DNA from: an uncultured bacterium
GTDB taxonomy: Bacteria; Pseudomonadota; Gammaproteobacteria; Burkholderiales; Burkholderiaceae_C
NCBI GenBank assembly: GCA_903928495.1
Contig: CAIYQZ010000030.1
Coordinates: 1 to 64,000, forward strand
Direction: 5' to 3'
DNA: 64,000 nucleotides
Shown: one piece after another, positions 41,956 through 53,408 of the stretch
How the letters are laid out: each line of letters starts with the position of its first letter
Numbering within the stretch: the first letter of the stretch is position 1
Notes under the pieces: generated by a model
Seen by the model: the letters and a program-made list of their open reading frames with translations, nothing else
What the model was told of the DNA's origin: nothing
Databases searched by the model: none
Position numbers and translations under genes: made by a program

Positions 41956-42606
41956 ATGAATTCGGCACATGCTCTGCGCATCGTTGAGGCCGCACTGATC
42001 AGCAGCCCTCAACCTTTGACGATCAAGGACCTGCAAAGCGTATTGGGCAGCGAAGGCGCGGCTGAAGACGTTCGCGCGCTCTTGCGCGAATTGCAATCTC
42101 ACTGGACCGACCGTGGGATGGAGTTGGTCGAAGTGGTTTCAGGTTGGCGGTTTCAAACGAGCCCCGATCTGAGGGTGTATCTGGACAGGCTTCACCCTGA
42201 GAAGCCCCCGAAGTACACCCGCGCCACGCTCGAAACCCTTGCCATCATTGCCTACCGTCAGCCCGTGACTCGGGGCGATATGGAAGACATTCGGGGGGTT
42301 ACCATCAACTCGCAATTACTCAAGCAACTCGAAGACCGTGGTTGGGTTGAGGTCATAGGTCACCGCGATGCTGTGGGCCGTCCAGCCTTGTTTGCCACCA
42401 CACGCCAGTTTTTGGATGATTTGGGCTTGTCTTCACTCGATGAATTGCCAGAATTGGGCGACCGATTCACTGACCGCCTGGAAGGCGATGTTTCTTTTTT
42501 GCTGGGCAGCCCTGATGTGTTCCCTGCCGCCATTCCGTTGGACGCTACTGCCAGCGGCACCACAGCTTTATCAGCGTCAGCGACCCAGCCAAGCCTGCTG
42601 CCTTGA
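41956..42606 (+). CDS. scpB: segregation and condensation protein ScpB
   Basis: 216-residue winged-helix partner of SMC and ScpA in chromosome condensation. Typical blocks are [60 protein letters not shown] and [19 protein letters not shown]. The last 40 residues are Ala/Ser/Thr-rich and probably disordered. ATG 41956 ([11 protein letters not shown]) matches family starts better than the in-frame upstream codon at 41923. rluB starts 20 bases downstream. No scpA is in the window. Confidence 0.94.
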   Translation: MNSAHALRIVEAALISSPQPLTIKDLQSVLGSEGAAEDVRALLRELQSHWTDRGMELVEVVSGWRFQTSPDLRVYLDRLHPEKPPKYTRATLETLAIIAYRQPVTRGDMEDIRGVTINSQLLKQLEDRGWVEVIGHRDAVGRPALFATTRQFLDDLGLSSLDELPELGDRFTDRLEGDVSFLLGSPDVFPAAIPLDATASGTTALSASATQPSLLP

Positions 42607-42626
42607 CGCACTCACCCGGAGACACC

Positions 42627-43799
42627 ATGTCCCATTCATTGCCCCCACCCGATCGAGACTCTGTGTCGACGGATAACTTGCCTGCGTCCAACCCCGAACC
42701 TGCGACTGTGGATGGCAACAGCTTGCGGTTCACCGACGTTGTGACAGGTGTGTTTGATGCTGACGTTGACCCGAACGCGCCGGAAACCCTACCTGCCAAG
42801 CGTGTGCTGTTGCCGCAGCCCGAAAGTCCCAAGCTGCACAAAGTGCTGGCTCAAGCCGGCATGGGTTCGCGCCTCGAAATGGAGCAGATGATTCTGGAGG
42901 GCAAGATTTCCGTCAATGGTGAGCCTGCACATGTGGGCCAACGGGTCCAGTACGGCGACGTGGTCAAGGTCAACGGCAAACCCATACGTGTGCGACTGAC
43001 ACCTCCGCCCGCACGGGTTTTGGCGTACCACAAACCGGCCGGTGAGGTGGTTACCCACGATGACCCCCAGAACCGTCCGACGGTGTTTCGCCGCCTGCCC
43101 AGGCTCTATCAAGGCAAGTGGCAGTCGGTCGGACGACTCGATCTGAACACAGAGGGTTTGCTGTTGTTCACCAGTTCAGGTGAACTGGCCAACCGGCTCA
43201 TGCACCCCCGCTTTGGGTTGGAGCGGGAATATGCCGTTCGCGTGTTGGGTGCGTTGAACAACGAGGAGAAGCAGAAACTGCTCGAGGGCGTCAGGCTCAC
43301 GGATGGCGTGGCCCAATTTGGATCCATCGAAGACGGGGGTGGAGATGGCGCCAACTGTTGGTATCGGGTCACGATTGCCGAGGGGCGTAACCGCGAGGTC
43401 AGGCGCATGTTCGAAGCGGTTGGCCATGCCGTGAGCCGCCTCATTCGCATACGCTACGGTGCGGTCATGTTGCCCAGGGGACTCAAGCGTGGTGCGTGGA
43501 TCGAACTTGATGAAGCAGACATCGGCCAACTCACCCGGGCAGCCGGTGTGCCCCCTTCAGCAGAGCGTGCCCCTCGCGCAGGGCGCAACACCCCCACCAG
43601 CAGGCGGCCAACCACAAGCCGCGGGTTGATCGACAGAAAGAGGGTTCCAGCCAAGGGTGCCGCCAGCCAACCGGACCCGCTCAAAACATCTCTGGGCTAC
43701 ATTGGTGCTGATGCGATGCAGAAACACCGGGAGAAGGTCGCCAAGAACGGCAAATACCGCCCCGGAGGCGGCTCAGGCGGCGGTGGCCGCACCCGCTGA
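42627..43799 (+). CDS. rluB: 23S rRNA pseudouridine synthase RluB
   Basis: 390 residues of the RsuA/RluB family. A Pro/Asp-rich N-terminal extension (1-60) precedes the S4 domain (about 68-125; [20 protein letters not shown]). The catalytic domain has [15 protein letters not shown] with the nucleophile Asp and [22 protein letters not shown] basic, Gly/Arg-rich tail (about 315-390) is probably an RNA-binding extension. ATG 42627 follows GGAGA; scpB-rluB is a common pair. Confidence 0.95.
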   Translation: MSHSLPPPDRDSVSTDNLPASNPEPATVDGNSLRFTDVVTGVFDADVDPNAPETLPAKRVLLPQPESPKLHKVLAQAGMGSRLEMEQMILEGKISVNGEPAHVGQRVQYGDVVKVNGKPIRVRLTPPPARVLAYHKPAGEVVTHDDPQNRPTVFRRLPRLYQGKWQSVGRLDLNTEGLLLFTSSGELANRLMHPRFGLEREYAVRVLGALNNEEKQKLLEGVRLTDGVAQFGSIEDGGGDGANCWYRVTIAEGRNREVRRMFEAVGHAVSRLIRIRYGAVMLPRGLKRGAWIELDEADIGQLTRAAGVPPSAERAPRAGRNTPTSRRPTTSRGLIDRKRVPAKGAASQPDPLKTSLGYIGADAMQKHREKVAKNGKYRPGGGSGGGGRTR

Positions 43800-43885
43800 A
43801 TGCTGTTGACGGCACCTCAGGGCGGGACGCCGAACTCTCACAGTAAAATGTGAGGCTGTACTTTTTTTCATCTCAAGGTAAATCA

Positions 43886-44311
43886 ATGGCTATCGAACGC
43901 ACCCTCTCCATCATCAAGCCCGACGCAGTCGCCAAGAACGTGATTGGCCAGATTTACGCTCGCTTTGAAGCGGCTGGTCTGAAAATTGTTGCAGCAAAGC
44001 TCGTGCACCTGTCGCGTGCCGAGGCTGAAGCGTTTTACGCTGTGCACAAGGCCCGTCCTTTCTTCAAGGATCTGGTGGACTTCATGGTGTCTGGCCCCGT
44101 CATGATCCAGGCACTTGAAGGTGAAAATGCCATCGCCAAAAACCGCGAGCTGATGGGCGCAACCGACCCGAAGAAGGCGGATGCAGGGACCATTCGCGCC
44201 GATTTCGCTGACAGCATTGATGCCAATGCAGTGCACGGATCGGATGCGGCTGAAACTGCAGCTGTCGAGATTGCATTCTTCTTTGCAGGAATGAACGTCT
44301 ACTCACGCTGA
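43886..44311 (+). CDS. ndk: nucleoside diphosphate kinase
   Basis: 141-residue enzyme that equilibrates nucleoside di- and triphosphates through a phosphohistidine. [15 protein letters not shown] at the start and [16 protein letters not shown] with active His117 identify it. Start ATG 43886 has AAGG nearby; the twelve upstream codons of the open frame are unrelated. rlmN begins one base after its stop, so both are probably on one transcript with the pilW-rodZ-ispG-hisS genes. Confidence 0.97.
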   Translation: MAIERTLSIIKPDAVAKNVIGQIYARFEAAGLKIVAAKLVHLSRAEAEAFYAVHKARPFFKDLVDFMVSGPVMIQALEGENAIAKNRELMGATDPKKADAGTIRADFADSIDANAVHGSDAAETAAVEIAFFFAGMNVYSR

Positions 44312-44312
44312 A

Positions 44313-45461
44313 ATGACTGCAGCCAACCTGCTTGACTTCGATCTTGAAGGTCTGGCTGCTTTTTGTGAGCGGCTCGGAGAAAAGCGCTTCAGGGCCGTTC
44401 AGTTGTTCCGCTGGATTCACCAGCGTGGTGAAAGCGACTTTGCGTCCATGACGGATCTTGCGAAGTCGCTGCGGGACAAACTCGGTGGTGTTGCGCACAT
44501 CAAACCGCTGACGGTGCTGTCACGACAAGACTCCTTGGATGGCACGATCAAGTGGCTGTTTGATGTGGGCAACGGAGATGCCGTGGAAACGGTCTTCATT
44601 CCCGAAACCGACCGCGGTACTTTGTGCATATCCTCGCAAGCCGGCTGTGCGGTCGGCTGTCGGTTTTGCTCAACCGGGCATCAAGGCTTCAGCCGCAACC
44701 TCACCACGGGCGAAATTGTTGCTCAGCTTTGGTTTGCCGAGCATTTCCTCCGCGCCAAACTGGGTGTGTCGGAACGGGTGATTTCCAATGTGGTCATGAT
44801 GGGCATGGGCGAGCCGCTTCAGAACTACAGTGCGTTGGTGCCTGCCCTGAAGGTGATGCTCGATGACCATGGGTACGGTTTGTCCCGCAGGCGTGTGACT
44901 GTGTCCACGTCAGGCGTCGTTCCCATGATCGACCGCCTGGCGGTGGATTGCCCTGTGGCGCTGGCGGTCTCGTTGCACGCACCCAATGATGATTTACGCA
45001 ATGGCTTGGTGCCGTTGAACAAAAAATATCCCCTTCGAGATCTCCTCGATGCCTGTGCGCGTTACTTGCCGGCAGCACCAAGGGATTTTGTGACGTTCGA
45101 GTACTGCATGTTGGCGGGCGTCAATGACCAACCTGAACACGCCCGCCAGTTGGTGGATTTGCTGCGCCAACATGGGCGCAATGGGTTGGCGTGCAAGATC
45201 AACCTGATCCCGTTCAATCCCTTTCCTGATTCAGGACTTGTCTGCTCGGACAAAGCAACGGTGCTCGCTTTTGCCGGTCAACTTTCCGCTGCAGGTTTGG
45301 TCACCACCGTCCGAAAAACCAGGGGGGACGACATCGATGCTGCGTGCGGCCAACTGGCTGGTGATGTAGTCGATCGGACCCGTGTCGCTGACCGCATGGG
45401 GCAATTGCGACGCCTGTCGGAAACACCTGTGACGTGGATGAGCCGGGAGCACGCTGGATGA
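44313..45461 (+). CDS. rlmN: dual-specificity RNA methyltransferase RlmN
   Basis: 382-residue radical SAM enzyme making 2-methyladenosine in 23S rRNA and some tRNAs. The cluster motif CAVGCRFC places Cys at 112, 116 and 119; the methyl-carrying cysteine lies near the C-terminus ([16 protein letters not shown]). GMGEPLQNY and [15 protein letters not shown] are further signatures. The start follows the ndk stop; its stop overlaps the pilW start. Confidence 0.97.
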   Translation: MTAANLLDFDLEGLAAFCERLGEKRFRAVQLFRWIHQRGESDFASMTDLAKSLRDKLGGVAHIKPLTVLSRQDSLDGTIKWLFDVGNGDAVETVFIPETDRGTLCISSQAGCAVGCRFCSTGHQGFSRNLTTGEIVAQLWFAEHFLRAKLGVSERVISNVVMMGMGEPLQNYSALVPALKVMLDDHGYGLSRRRVTVSTSGVVPMIDRLAVDCPVALAVSLHAPNDDLRNGLVPLNKKYPLRDLLDACARYLPAAPRDFVTFEYCMLAGVNDQPEHARQLVDLLRQHGRNGLACKINLIPFNPFPDSGLVCSDKATVLAFAGQLSAAGLVTTVRKTRGDDIDAACGQLAGDVVDRTRVADRMGQLRRLSETPVTWMSREHAG

Positions 45462-46279
45462 ACCATCGATTGTCTGGGCTGGTATTGCTGGGCTCGTTCC
45501 TTTGTGGTTTGGTGTCTTTGTCTGGCTGCGCCCAACACGCCGCTGGGTCAACGGCACAGACAGGCGCTGGCGGTGCCGACCTGATCACCGAGTCGGATGA
45601 GCCCGATGCGCGCAAGCGCGCGCGCTTGCGTGTGGAGTTGGCCACGGGTTATTTCGAGCAAGGTCAAACCAGCGTGGCTTTGGACGAAATCAAACAGGCA
45701 CTGGCAGCTGACAGCGGTTATGCGCCAGCGCACAACTTGCGCGGATTGGCGTACATGCGTCTTGGCGAGACTCGCCTGGCAGAAGAGAGCTTCCGTCGTG
45801 CACTCTCGCTCGCCCCCAAGGATGCGGGCGTTGCCCATAACTTGGGCTGGCTGCTGTGCCAGCAGTCCCGATTTGCTGAGGCGCAACCGTTGTTTGATGC
45901 CGCCTTGGCCAGCCCCATTTATGCCGGGCGGGCGAAAACCCTGCTCACGCAGGGGATCTGCCAAGCCAGGGCCGGTAAACCGGTGGATGCTGAAGCGTCT
46001 CTCGCCAAAGCATTCGAGCTGGATGCGGGCAACCCGGTGATCAGTTTCAATTTGGCTCAGCTGCAGTTCAACCGCGGTGAGCTGATCAAGGCACAGTTTC
46101 ACATGCGCCGCTTGAACAACAGCGAACTGGCCAACGCAGAGTCATATTGGCTGGGGATGAAAGTGGAGCAGCGCCTGGGAAATCGCGATGCATTGCGGCA
46201 GCTGGGTGATCAACTCAAGCGCCGGTATCCGCAATCCCGTGAGGCTGGCTCATATGACAGAGGTGCATTCCATGAGTGA
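45458..46279 (+). CDS. pilW: type IV pilus biogenesis/stability lipoprotein PilW (PilF)
   Basis: 273-residue lipoprotein (lipobox SLSGC, Cys24) made mainly of TPR repeats: [59 protein letters not shown] and onward. It serves outer-membrane assembly of the PilQ secretin. ATG 45458 overlaps the rlmN stop (ATGA). The neighbour order rlmN-pilW-rodZ is conserved in betaproteobacteria and supports the name. Confidence 0.9.
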   Translation: MNHRLSGLVLLGSFLCGLVSLSGCAQHAAGSTAQTGAGGADLITESDEPDARKRARLRVELATGYFEQGQTSVALDEIKQALAADSGYAPAHNLRGLAYMRLGETRLAEESFRRALSLAPKDAGVAHNLGWLLCQQSRFAEAQPLFDAALASPIYAGRAKTLLTQGICQARAGKPVDAEASLAKAFELDAGNPVISFNLAQLQFNRGELIKAQFHMRRLNNSELANAESYWLGMKVEQRLGNRDALRQLGDQLKRRYPQSREAGSYDRGAFHE

Positions 46280-47189
46280 GCCCGATACCGCCCGCGAAGA
46301 CGGCGCGTCCACGGCACCAGCGACGACACCCGGCCAATTGATCCGCCAGGCGCGTGAGGCAACCGGATTGCACATCGTTGCCCTTGCCGCCGCATTGAAG
46401 GTGCCCGTTCGCAAACTGGAAGCGTTGGAGGCGAACCGGTGGGATGAACTCACCGATGCCACTTTCACGCGTGCATTGGCGTCCAGCGTGGCACGTCACC
46501 TGAAAATGGATGCGACCCCGGTTTTGATGGGGCTGCCCAGCGCGAAGCCAGTGGCTTTGACTTCTCCCACTGGCCTCGGGCATGTGGGGCAGGGCGCGGC
46601 ATCAGCATCGGTTGGGGTTTTGGCTCCCGCACTTTCGTTGGCTCGCCACAGTTGGATGGTAGGAGTCTTGTTGGTAGGGGCTGTGGCGCTTTATTTTTCT
46701 CCAGAGATGCCGCAAATTTGGCGCGACGTCGCCCAGCCGACCACAGCGGATGCACCTGCTTCCGACGTCACCCTCGCAAAAGGGACATCTGTTTCCTCAG
46801 AAACAGTCGCACCCGCAGTGCAGGCAGACAGCCCGGTGGCAGCTGCAGCGCCATCGGTGACGGACGAAACACAAGCCCTGGTGAAGACGGCTCCTGTTCC
46901 GGAGGTGAGTTCCCCCCTCGTGGTGGCGGTGGGCGATTCTGCTCAGCCAGGGGTTGCGTTGTTGTCCGTCGCTGCCTCACAGGACACGTGGATTGAAGTC
47001 ACCGACAGTGGAGGTCGGCTGCGCATACAACGTGTACTCAAGCAAGGCGAAGACGTCACGTTTGGGGACGGTGCGCCCTACTCCGTGGTGGTGGGTAATG
47101 CGGCAGGGGCCAGGGTGTTGGTGCGGGGGCAGGCAATGGATTTGGCTGTCTTGACAAAGAACAACGTGGCCCGCTTCGAGGTCAAGTGA
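46272..47189 (+). CDS. rodZ: RodZ-like cytoskeleton/helix-turn-helix membrane protein
   Basis: 305 residues. N-terminal Cro/CI-type HTH (about 20-90; [20 protein letters not shown]), one membrane segment (about 125-142; [16 protein letters not shown]), a Pro/Ala/Val-rich periplasmic stretch and a C-terminal DUF4115 beta domain (about 225-305; [19 protein letters not shown]). It links MreB to the cell wall machinery. ATG 46272 has AGAGG seven bases ahead and overlaps the pilW end; an ATG at 46254 is an alternative. Confidence 0.9.
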   Translation: MSEPDTAREDGASTAPATTPGQLIRQAREATGLHIVALAAALKVPVRKLEALEANRWDELTDATFTRALASSVARHLKMDATPVLMGLPSAKPVALTSPTGLGHVGQGAASASVGVLAPALSLARHSWMVGVLLVGAVALYFSPEMPQIWRDVAQPTTADAPASDVTLAKGTSVSSETVAPAVQADSPVAAAAPSVTDETQALVKTAPVPEVSSPLVVAVGDSAQPGVALLSVAASQDTWIEVTDSGGRLRIQRVLKQGEDVTFGDGAPYSVVVGNAAGARVLVRGQAMDLAVLTKNNVARFEVK

Positions 47190-48463
47190 CTGCGTACAGA
47201 ATGAACGATTCACCGTTTTTGTCGTCGGCTGACTCTAATCGGGCACACGTTACCCATGCGGTGCGCGTGTCCTGGGGGGGGAACCATGTGGTGGTGGGGG
47301 GTGGGGCGCCTGTGCGTATCCAGTCCATGACCAATACCGATACCGTTGATGCAGTTGCGACGGCTATTCAGGTCAAAGAATTGGCCTTGGCGGGTTCCGA
47401 AATGGTCCGAATCACCGTCAACAACGACGAGGCTGCGCGGGCAGTACCCTACATCCGTGAGCAACTCGACCGCATGGGAATCGATGTCCCCTTGGTCGGT
47501 GACTTTCATTACAACGGTCACCGGTTGTTGGTGGACCATCCTGACTGTGCTGTAGCTCTGTCAAAGTACCGCATTAACCCGGGCAACGTGGGGCGCGGCG
47601 ACAAGCGCGATCGCCAGTTCCTGCAGATGGTTGAGACCGCTGCACGCTTGGGCAAAGCCATTCGAATTGGGGTGAACTGGGGCAGCCTGGATCAGGACCT
47701 ATTGGCCCGGATGATGGACGAGAACAGCCGTCGCAGTGTGCCATGGGACGCCAAGCGGGTGATGTACGAGGCGCTCATTTCGTCAGCCCTCGACTCCGCT
47801 CACCAGGCGGTTGAGGCAGGGTTGCCCGCAAACCAGATCATCCTGTCCTGCAAAGTGAGCGGGGTGCAAGACCTCATCGCGGTCTACCAGGAACTGGCGC
47901 GGCGCAGCCAATTTGCTTTGCACTTGGGGCTGACCGAGGCGGGGATGGGGACCAAGGGGACTGTTGCGTCTGCTGCGGCGCTGTCCATTCTGCTGCAGCA
48001 GGGCATTGGCGACACCATTCGTGTGTCTTTGACCCCGGAGCCAGGTGAAGCACGCACCCAGGAAGTGGTGGTGGCGGCTGAAATCCTCCAGTCCCTGGGG
48101 TTGCGTGCGTTTGTACCCAGTGTCACCGCATGCCCAGGGTGCGGCCGCACTACGAGCACCACGTTTCAGGAATTGGCCAAGCAGATCGATGATTTCCTGC
48201 GCACCTCCATGCCTGCCTGGCGTGACAAGTATCCAGGCGTAGAGAGCATGAAAGTGGCGGTCATGGGCTGCATCGTCAACGGACCGGGTGAAAGCAAACA
48301 CGCCGACATCGGCATCAGCCTGCCCGGTACGGGAGAAGCGCCGGCAGCACCGGTTTACATCGACGGCGAAAAGCGCCTGACCTTGCGCGGTGACGGCATC
48401 GCGCAGGAGTTTCAGGTTGTGGTCGAAAAGTACATTCAACAACGTTTTGGTGGCCAGTCCTGA
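47186..48463 (+). CDS. ispG: 4-hydroxy-3-methylbut-2-en-1-yl diphosphate synthase (flavodoxin)
   Basis: 425-residue [4Fe-4S] enzyme of the MEP isoprenoid pathway. Motifs: [49 protein letters not shown], and the cluster cysteines in [15 protein letters not shown] and [20 protein letters not shown] 47186 overlaps the rodZ stop by four bases and has GAGG ahead; ATG 47201 is the alternative. hisS follows 30 bases after the stop. Confidence 0.96.
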   Translation: MTAYRMNDSPFLSSADSNRAHVTHAVRVSWGGNHVVVGGGAPVRIQSMTNTDTVDAVATAIQVKELALAGSEMVRITVNNDEAARAVPYIREQLDRMGIDVPLVGDFHYNGHRLLVDHPDCAVALSKYRINPGNVGRGDKRDRQFLQMVETAARLGKAIRIGVNWGSLDQDLLARMMDENSRRSVPWDAKRVMYEALISSALDSAHQAVEAGLPANQIILSCKVSGVQDLIAVYQELARRSQFALHLGLTEAGMGTKGTVASAAALSILLQQGIGDTIRVSLTPEPGEARTQEVVVAAEILQSLGLRAFVPSVTACPGCGRTTSTTFQELAKQIDDFLRTSMPAWRDKYPGVESMKVAVMGCIVNGPGESKHADIGISLPGTGEAPAAPVYIDGEKRLTLRGDGIAQEFQVVVEKYIQQRFGGQS

Positions 48464-48493
48464 CGAGAGTCAGGCCGTGCTCCGATCATTTCC

Positions 48494-49792
48494 ATGGCTG
48501 AAAAAATAGTTGCCGTCAAAGGCATGAATGACATATTCCCTGCCGAATCCGCGGCCTGGGAGTGGCTTGAAGCGCACCTGCGCGAGTTGATGACGCTGTA
48601 CAGCTATCGAAACGTCCGCACCCCGGTCGTGGAGCCAACAGCCCTGTTTGTGCGGGGTCTGGGCGAGGTGACCGATATTGTTGAAAAGGAGATGTACTCC
48701 TTTGAAGACCGGCTGAACGGTGAAGCGCTCACCCTGCGCCCAGAAAACACCGCCGGTGTCGTGCGTGCAGCTGTGGAGCATTCCCTGCTATACGACGGTG
48801 GCAAGCGTCTGTACTACATGGGCCCGATGTTCCGGCATGAGCGCCCCCAGCGTGGCCGCTACCGGCAGTTTCATCAGTTCGGGGCTGAAGCGCTGGGCTT
48901 CGCAGGTCCTGACGTTGATGCCGAGTTGATCCTGATGGCCTGCGACCTCTGGAACCGGCTGGGGCTCACCGGAGTGAAGCTGGAGATCAACAGCCTGGGA
49001 CAGCCGGCAGAACGCCAGCAACACCGACAAGCGTTGATCGCATATTTCGAGGCGCATGCCGACCAGTTGGACGAAGACGCGCGTCGACGGTTGCACAGCA
49101 ATCCGCTGCGCATCCTGGACACGAAAAATCCTGCCATGCAAGCGTTGGTGAATGGTGCGCCGCGCCTGATGGACCTCCTCGGGGCTGAGTCCCTGGCTCA
49201 TTTCAATGGTTTGCGAGCAATTCTGGATGCCCATGGCATTGCCTATACCGTCAACACGCGATTGGTCCGCGGCATGGACTATTACAACCTGTCGGTTTTT
49301 GAGTTTGTGACCGACCAGCTTGGCTCGCAAGGCACCGTGTGCGCAGGCGGACGGTATGACGATCTGATCGGACAGATTGGCGGCAAGCCAGCACCGGCCG
49401 TTGGGTGGGCTCTGGGCATGGAGCGAATACTCGAACTGCTCAAAACCGCACAACTCCTCCCGGCCCAACCCGTGCCGGATGTGTTCGCTGTGGTTCCGGA
49501 TGCCGTTGCCTGGCCCCAGGTTTCACAGGTCTTGCGTGAGTTGCGTCAGCACGGATTGAAGGTTCAGATGCACGCCTGCGGACCCGATGGAATGGGCAGC
49601 ATGAAGTCCCAATTCAAGAAAGCCGATGGCAGTGGTGCCCGCTACGCTTTGGTGTTTGGGCAGGACGAGCTGGCTCAGGGCATGGTTTCCATCAAGCCTT
49701 TGCGTGCGGGCGAGGGTTCACTGCAGTCCAGTGGGCAGAGACTCGCCTCGTTGTCAGACTGCGCGCAATGGGCAGGTACGCTGAGAGCTTGA
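48494..49792 (+). CDS. hisS: histidyl-tRNA synthetase
   Basis: 432-residue class II aminoacyl-tRNA synthetase. Motif 2 is [20 protein letters not shown]; histidine-specific loops are [16 protein letters not shown] and [12 protein letters not shown]; motif 3 is [10 protein letters not shown]. The C-terminal anticodon-binding domain starts about 335. Length and order with ispG and yfgM are standard for betaproteobacteria. The paralogous regulatory subunit hisZ is at 57246. Confidence 0.97.
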   Translation: MAEKIVAVKGMNDIFPAESAAWEWLEAHLRELMTLYSYRNVRTPVVEPTALFVRGLGEVTDIVEKEMYSFEDRLNGEALTLRPENTAGVVRAAVEHSLLYDGGKRLYYMGPMFRHERPQRGRYRQFHQFGAEALGFAGPDVDAELILMACDLWNRLGLTGVKLEINSLGQPAERQQHRQALIAYFEAHADQLDEDARRRLHSNPLRILDTKNPAMQALVNGAPRLMDLLGAESLAHFNGLRAILDAHGIAYTVNTRLVRGMDYYNLSVFEFVTDQLGSQGTVCAGGRYDDLIGQIGGKPAPAVGWALGMERILELLKTAQLLPAQPVPDVFAVVPDAVAWPQVSQVLRELRQHGLKVQMHACGPDGMGSMKSQFKKADGSGARYALVFGQDELAQGMVSIKPLRAGEGSLQSSGQRLASLSDCAQWAGTLRA

Positions 49793-49846
49793 GATTGGCC
49801 CTGCAGCTGACCCATAAAATCAACATCTTTCAAACACGTTTCACAC

Positions 49847-50518
49847 ATGGCCCAATCCCTCGATCTAGAAGAACAGGAACAGCTTGACCAGCTCAAGCAT
49901 TTCTGGAACCGCTACGGCAATGCAATCACCTGGGGCCTGATCCTTGTGTTTGGCGCCATGGCAGCTTGGAATGGCTGGCAATACTGGCAACGCAAGCAAG
50001 CCAGCGGAGCGGCGATGCTGTACGACGAAATCGAGCGCGCGGTATCGGACAAAGATGCTGAGCGTGTGGAACGTGCACTGGCAGACATGAAAGACAAGTT
50101 TGCCCGCACAACGTACGCCCACCAGGGTGCATTGCTGGCCGCCCGCGGATTGACCGCCTCAGGAAAAGGGGATGCCGCCAAAGCGGCCCTGGTCTGGACT
50201 GCTGAACAGTCAGGCGATGAAGGCCTTCAAACCATTGCAAGGTTGCGCCTCGCCGCGCTTGCCATGGACGCTTCCGCTCCGGAAGAGGCGCTGAAGTGGC
50301 TGCAAGCCCCCACCGTGCCTGAGTTTGCCGGTCTGGTTGCCGACAGGCTGGGTGACGTGTATCTGGCTCAAGGTAAAAAAGCCGAGGCCCGGGCCGAGTT
50401 TGAAAAAGCGTACCAACTCCTGGAAGCGGGGACCGAGTACCGCCAGTTGGTCGAGGTAAAGCTCAACGCACTGGGTGTTGATCCCAAAGCCGCTGCGCCT
50501 GCGGTTGTCACCAAATAA
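49847..50518 (+). CDS. yfgM: YfgM-like tetratricopeptide membrane protein
   Basis: 223 residues: a cytosolic start LDLEEQEQLDQLKHFWNRYG, one membrane segment (about 26-45; AITWGLILVFGAMAAWNGW) and a periplasmic TPR-like part with Ala-rich helices. YfgM homologues work beside the SecYEG/PpiD translocon chaperone system. It lies between hisS and bamB, its usual position, and abuts bamB directly (TAA then ATG). Confidence 0.93.
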   Translation: MAQSLDLEEQEQLDQLKHFWNRYGNAITWGLILVFGAMAAWNGWQYWQRKQASGAAMLYDEIERAVSDKDAERVERALADMKDKFARTTYAHQGALLAARGLTASGKGDAAKAALVWTAEQSGDEGLQTIARLRLAALAMDASAPEEALKWLQAPTVPEFAGLVADRLGDVYLAQGKKAEARAEFEKAYQLLEAGTEYRQLVEVKLNALGVDPKAAAPAVVTK

Positions 50519-51655
50519 ATGAGGCTTTTTATGGCCCTACCGCTTGCTGCCAAACATTTGTTTGCTCTCACGTTTTTATCTGTTCTGGTGGGATGCTCAT
50601 CGTCTGGCAACAGGCCCAAGCCTGCAGCATTGACCAGTCTGGCCCCCGTGGTGTCTGCCCAGCAGGTCTGGGTCAATCGGGTGGGCGAGGGTGGGGGGCT
50701 CACAATGTCAGCACAGACTGGCAGCGTGGTGATTGCCTCGCGCAGTGGCACAGTGGCCGCGGTCGACACCGTCAATGGAGCAGATCTCTGGCGTGCCAAT
50801 CTGGCAGAGCCGCTGTCCGCAGGAGTGGGCTCGGATGGCCACTTGGCCGCCGTGGTCACGCAGCAAAATGAACTCGTTGCGATCGTCGCGGGCAAGGTTG
50901 TCTGGCGTCAACGCTTGCCATTTGCCACATTCACTGCACCTCTTGTGGCGGGGCAGCGAGTGTTTGTGCTGGGGGCTGATCGGTCGGTCTCGGCATTTGA
51001 CGGCAACAGCGGTGCCCGTCTCTGGACGCAAACACGAACGGGCGAGGCCCTTGTGCTGCGCCAGCCTGGGGTCTTGCTGCCCTTTGGCGACACATTGCTG
51101 GCAGGTTTGGGCCAGCGTTTTGTCAGTTTCAACCCGAACACCGGTTCCGTGCGATGGGACGTGGCGTTGGCCAGTCTTCGCGGAGCCAATGAAATCGAGC
51201 GAATGATCGACCTGGTGGGCCCGGCGGACCGCTTGGGCGACACCGTGTGCGCACGTGCGTTCCAGTCAGCAGTGGGGTGCATCAACGCCGCCACCGGTAA
51301 ATTGAAGTGGTCGCAGCCCGCCGACGGTCGCTGGGGGGTGAAGGGGGACGACAAACAGTTGTTCGGCACCGAGGCCAATGGAAACGTGGTTGCATACCAG
51401 CGGGATACCGGTGCCAAAACCTGGTCAACGTCGTTGCTCGCACACCGGGACCTCAGTGCACCTCTGGTGTTGGGGCGATCGGTGGTGGTGGGCGATGGCA
51501 TGGGGTACGTCCATTTGCTGTCGCGCGAAGATGGCAGCCCCATGGGGCGCCTGACCACCGATGGATTGGCCATCGAGACTGCCCCCGTGGTGGTGGGCGA
51601 TACCCTGCTGGTGCTCACACAAAAAGGCAACCTGTTTGCCTGGCGTCCTCAATAA
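50519..51655 (+). CDS. bamB: outer membrane assembly lipoprotein BamB
   Basis: 378-residue lipoprotein with an eight-bladed beta-propeller built of PQQ-like repeats. The lipobox LVGC has Cys26. Repeats carry the characteristic patterns GTVAAVDTVNGADLWR, RSVSAFDGNSGARLWTQTR, GCINAATGKLKWSQP and LFAWRP at the end. It assists BamA in the BAM complex. The ATG at 50519 directly follows the yfgM stop; der is 36 bases downstream. Confidence 0.95.
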   Translation: MRLFMALPLAAKHLFALTFLSVLVGCSSSGNRPKPAALTSLAPVVSAQQVWVNRVGEGGGLTMSAQTGSVVIASRSGTVAAVDTVNGADLWRANLAEPLSAGVGSDGHLAAVVTQQNELVAIVAGKVVWRQRLPFATFTAPLVAGQRVFVLGADRSVSAFDGNSGARLWTQTRTGEALVLRQPGVLLPFGDTLLAGLGQRFVSFNPNTGSVRWDVALASLRGANEIERMIDLVGPADRLGDTVCARAFQSAVGCINAATGKLKWSQPADGRWGVKGDDKQLFGTEANGNVVAYQRDTGAKTWSTSLLAHRDLSAPLVLGRSVVVGDGMGYVHLLSREDGSPMGRLTTDGLAIETAPVVVGDTLLVLTQKGNLFAWRPQ

Positions 51656-51691
51656 GGCTTGCCACAAGCCAACCAACCTGGGCATTGACCT

Positions 51692-53026
51692 TTGAAACCT
51701 GTGATTGCCCTAGTCGGGCGCCCCAACGTGGGCAAGTCCACCCTGTTCAACCGGCTGACCAAAAGCCGGGACGCCATCGTGGCCGATTTTGCGGGCCTGA
51801 CCCGCGACCGCCACTATGGCAACGGGCGCTTGGGTTCGCGTGAGTTCATCGTCATCGACACCGGCGGCTTCGAGCCCGATGCCCACGAAGGCATTTACAT
51901 GGAGATGGCCAAACAAACGCGCCAGGCTGTGGCCGAGGCGGATGTGGTGCTGTTCATCGTGGATGGTCGTGCCGGCGTCAGCGCGCAAGACCACGAAATT
52001 GCGCAACACCTGCGTCGCTTGAGCAAACCGTGTCTGCTGGTGGCCAACAAGTCTGAGGGCATGAAGGACGGCATCAAACTCAGCGAGTTTTTCGAACTCG
52101 GGCTGGGGGAGGTCATTCCTGTGTCGGCTTCCCATGGCCAGGGTGTGCGTTCGTTGACAGAACTGGCGTTGGAAACCCTTCAGTTGCCCGAGGACGAGGG
52201 CGATGATGAAGAGTCCAGCGGTGCCATACGACTGGCGGTTGCGGGGCGACCGAACGTTGGCAAAAGCACGCTGATCAACGCCTGGCTGGGCGAGGAGCGT
52301 CTGGTGGCCTTCGATATGCCAGGCACCACGCGCGATGCCATTTCGGTGCCTTTTGAACGCGATGGCAAACAATTTGAGCTGATTGACACGGCTGGTTTGC
52401 GTCGCAAAGGCAAGGTGTTTGAAGCCATCGAGAAGTTCTCGGTGGTCAAAACGCTCCAAGCCATTGAAAACGCCAACGTTGTCTTGCTGTTGCTGGACGC
52501 CACCCAGGGCGTGACCGACCAGGACGCCCACATTGCCGGCTACATACTGGATAGCGGTCGTGCCGTGGTCATCGCCATCAATAAGTGGGATGCGGCTGAC
52601 GAATATCAGCGAAAGCTGGTCGAACGAGCCATTGAGCAACGGCTCGCTTTCCTGAAGTTTGCGAACGTTCACCTGATTTCAGCCAAAAAGCGTCAGGGGC
52701 TGGCCCCGGTGTGGAAATCCATTGCGCAAGCACACGCTGCAGCCAATTGCAAAATGACGACACCTGTGCTGACACGGCTCCTGCTCGAAGCTGTTCAGTT
52801 TCAGCAACCTCAGCGCAGCGGCATGTTCAGGCCCAAGCCCAGGTATGCACACCAGGGCGGCATGAATCCACCGGTCGTGGTGGTGCACGGCAATTCGCTG
52901 GAACATGTCACTGACACCTACAAGCGGTTTCTGGAGGGGCGGTTCCGCAAGGCGTTCGATCTGGTCGGCACTCCGCTGCGGATCGAAATGAAAACCTCTT
53001 CGAACCCATACAAAGACGCTGACTGA
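51692..53026 (+). CDS. der: ribosome-assembly GTPase Der
   Basis: 444-residue double-GTPase for 50S subunit maturation. First G domain: [15 protein letters not shown] near residue 9 and DTGGFEP; second: [28 protein letters not shown] and NKWD. The C-terminal KH-like domain reads [20 protein letters not shown]. The start codon is TTG at 51692, since no ATG or GTG gives a full first P-loop. No clear ribosome binding site precedes it. Confidence 0.96.
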   Translation: MKPVIALVGRPNVGKSTLFNRLTKSRDAIVADFAGLTRDRHYGNGRLGSREFIVIDTGGFEPDAHEGIYMEMAKQTRQAVAEADVVLFIVDGRAGVSAQDHEIAQHLRRLSKPCLLVANKSEGMKDGIKLSEFFELGLGEVIPVSASHGQGVRSLTELALETLQLPEDEGDDEESSGAIRLAVAGRPNVGKSTLINAWLGEERLVAFDMPGTTRDAISVPFERDGKQFELIDTAGLRRKGKVFEAIEKFSVVKTLQAIENANVVLLLLDATQGVTDQDAHIAGYILDSGRAVVIAINKWDAADEYQRKLVERAIEQRLAFLKFANVHLISAKKRQGLAPVWKSIAQAHAAANCKMTTPVLTRLLLEAVQFQQPQRSGMFRPKPRYAHQGGMNPPVVVVHGNSLEHVTDTYKRFLEGRFRKAFDLVGTPLRIEMKTSSNPYKDAD

Positions 53027-53104
53027 GAGCGTCCTTGCACTGTGGGCTATAACCCGGTGTGGTATGGTCAAGGCTTCTTAACTTCCCTGAACACGGAACA
53101 TATC

Positions 53105-53359
53105 GTGAGCAACAACAAAGGCCAACTTTTGCAAGACCCTTTTCTGAACCAGCTCCGGCGCGAACATGTGCCGGTGTCCATTTACCTGGTCAACGGCATC
53201 AAGCTCCAAGGGCAAATCGAATCTTTCGACCAGTACGTCGTGCTGTTGCGCAACACCGTGACACAAATGGTCTACAAACACGCCATTTCGACCATCGTTC
53301 CAGGGCGGCCCGTGCAGTTCGCCGTCGCAGGCAGCGACGAGACCGGTTCCGCGACCTGA
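53105..53359 (+). CDS. hfq: RNA chaperone Hfq
   Basis: 84-residue Sm-like hexameric RNA chaperone. [20 protein letters not shown] opens the Sm1 fold; [20 protein letters not shown] and [13 protein letters not shown] complete it, the last being the Sm2 motif. The GTG at 53105 is the family-conserved start; upstream codons of the open frame are unrelated. hflX follows after 49 bases, the standard order. Confidence 0.97.
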   Translation: MSNNKGQLLQDPFLNQLRREHVPVSIYLVNGIKLQGQIESFDQYVVLLRNTVTQMVYKHAISTIVPGRPVQFAVAGSDETGSAT

Positions 53360-53408
53360 ACCGGTACTGGGCACCCAGCCACTTAGGCTGGGCGTTCGCA
53401 CATTCACT

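Noticed and set aside
43831-43872. CTCACA/TGTGAG hairpin and T run before ndk
   Set aside because: It looks terminator-like after rluB, but the stem is only six pairs and lies at the probable ndk promoter; not strong enough to call either.
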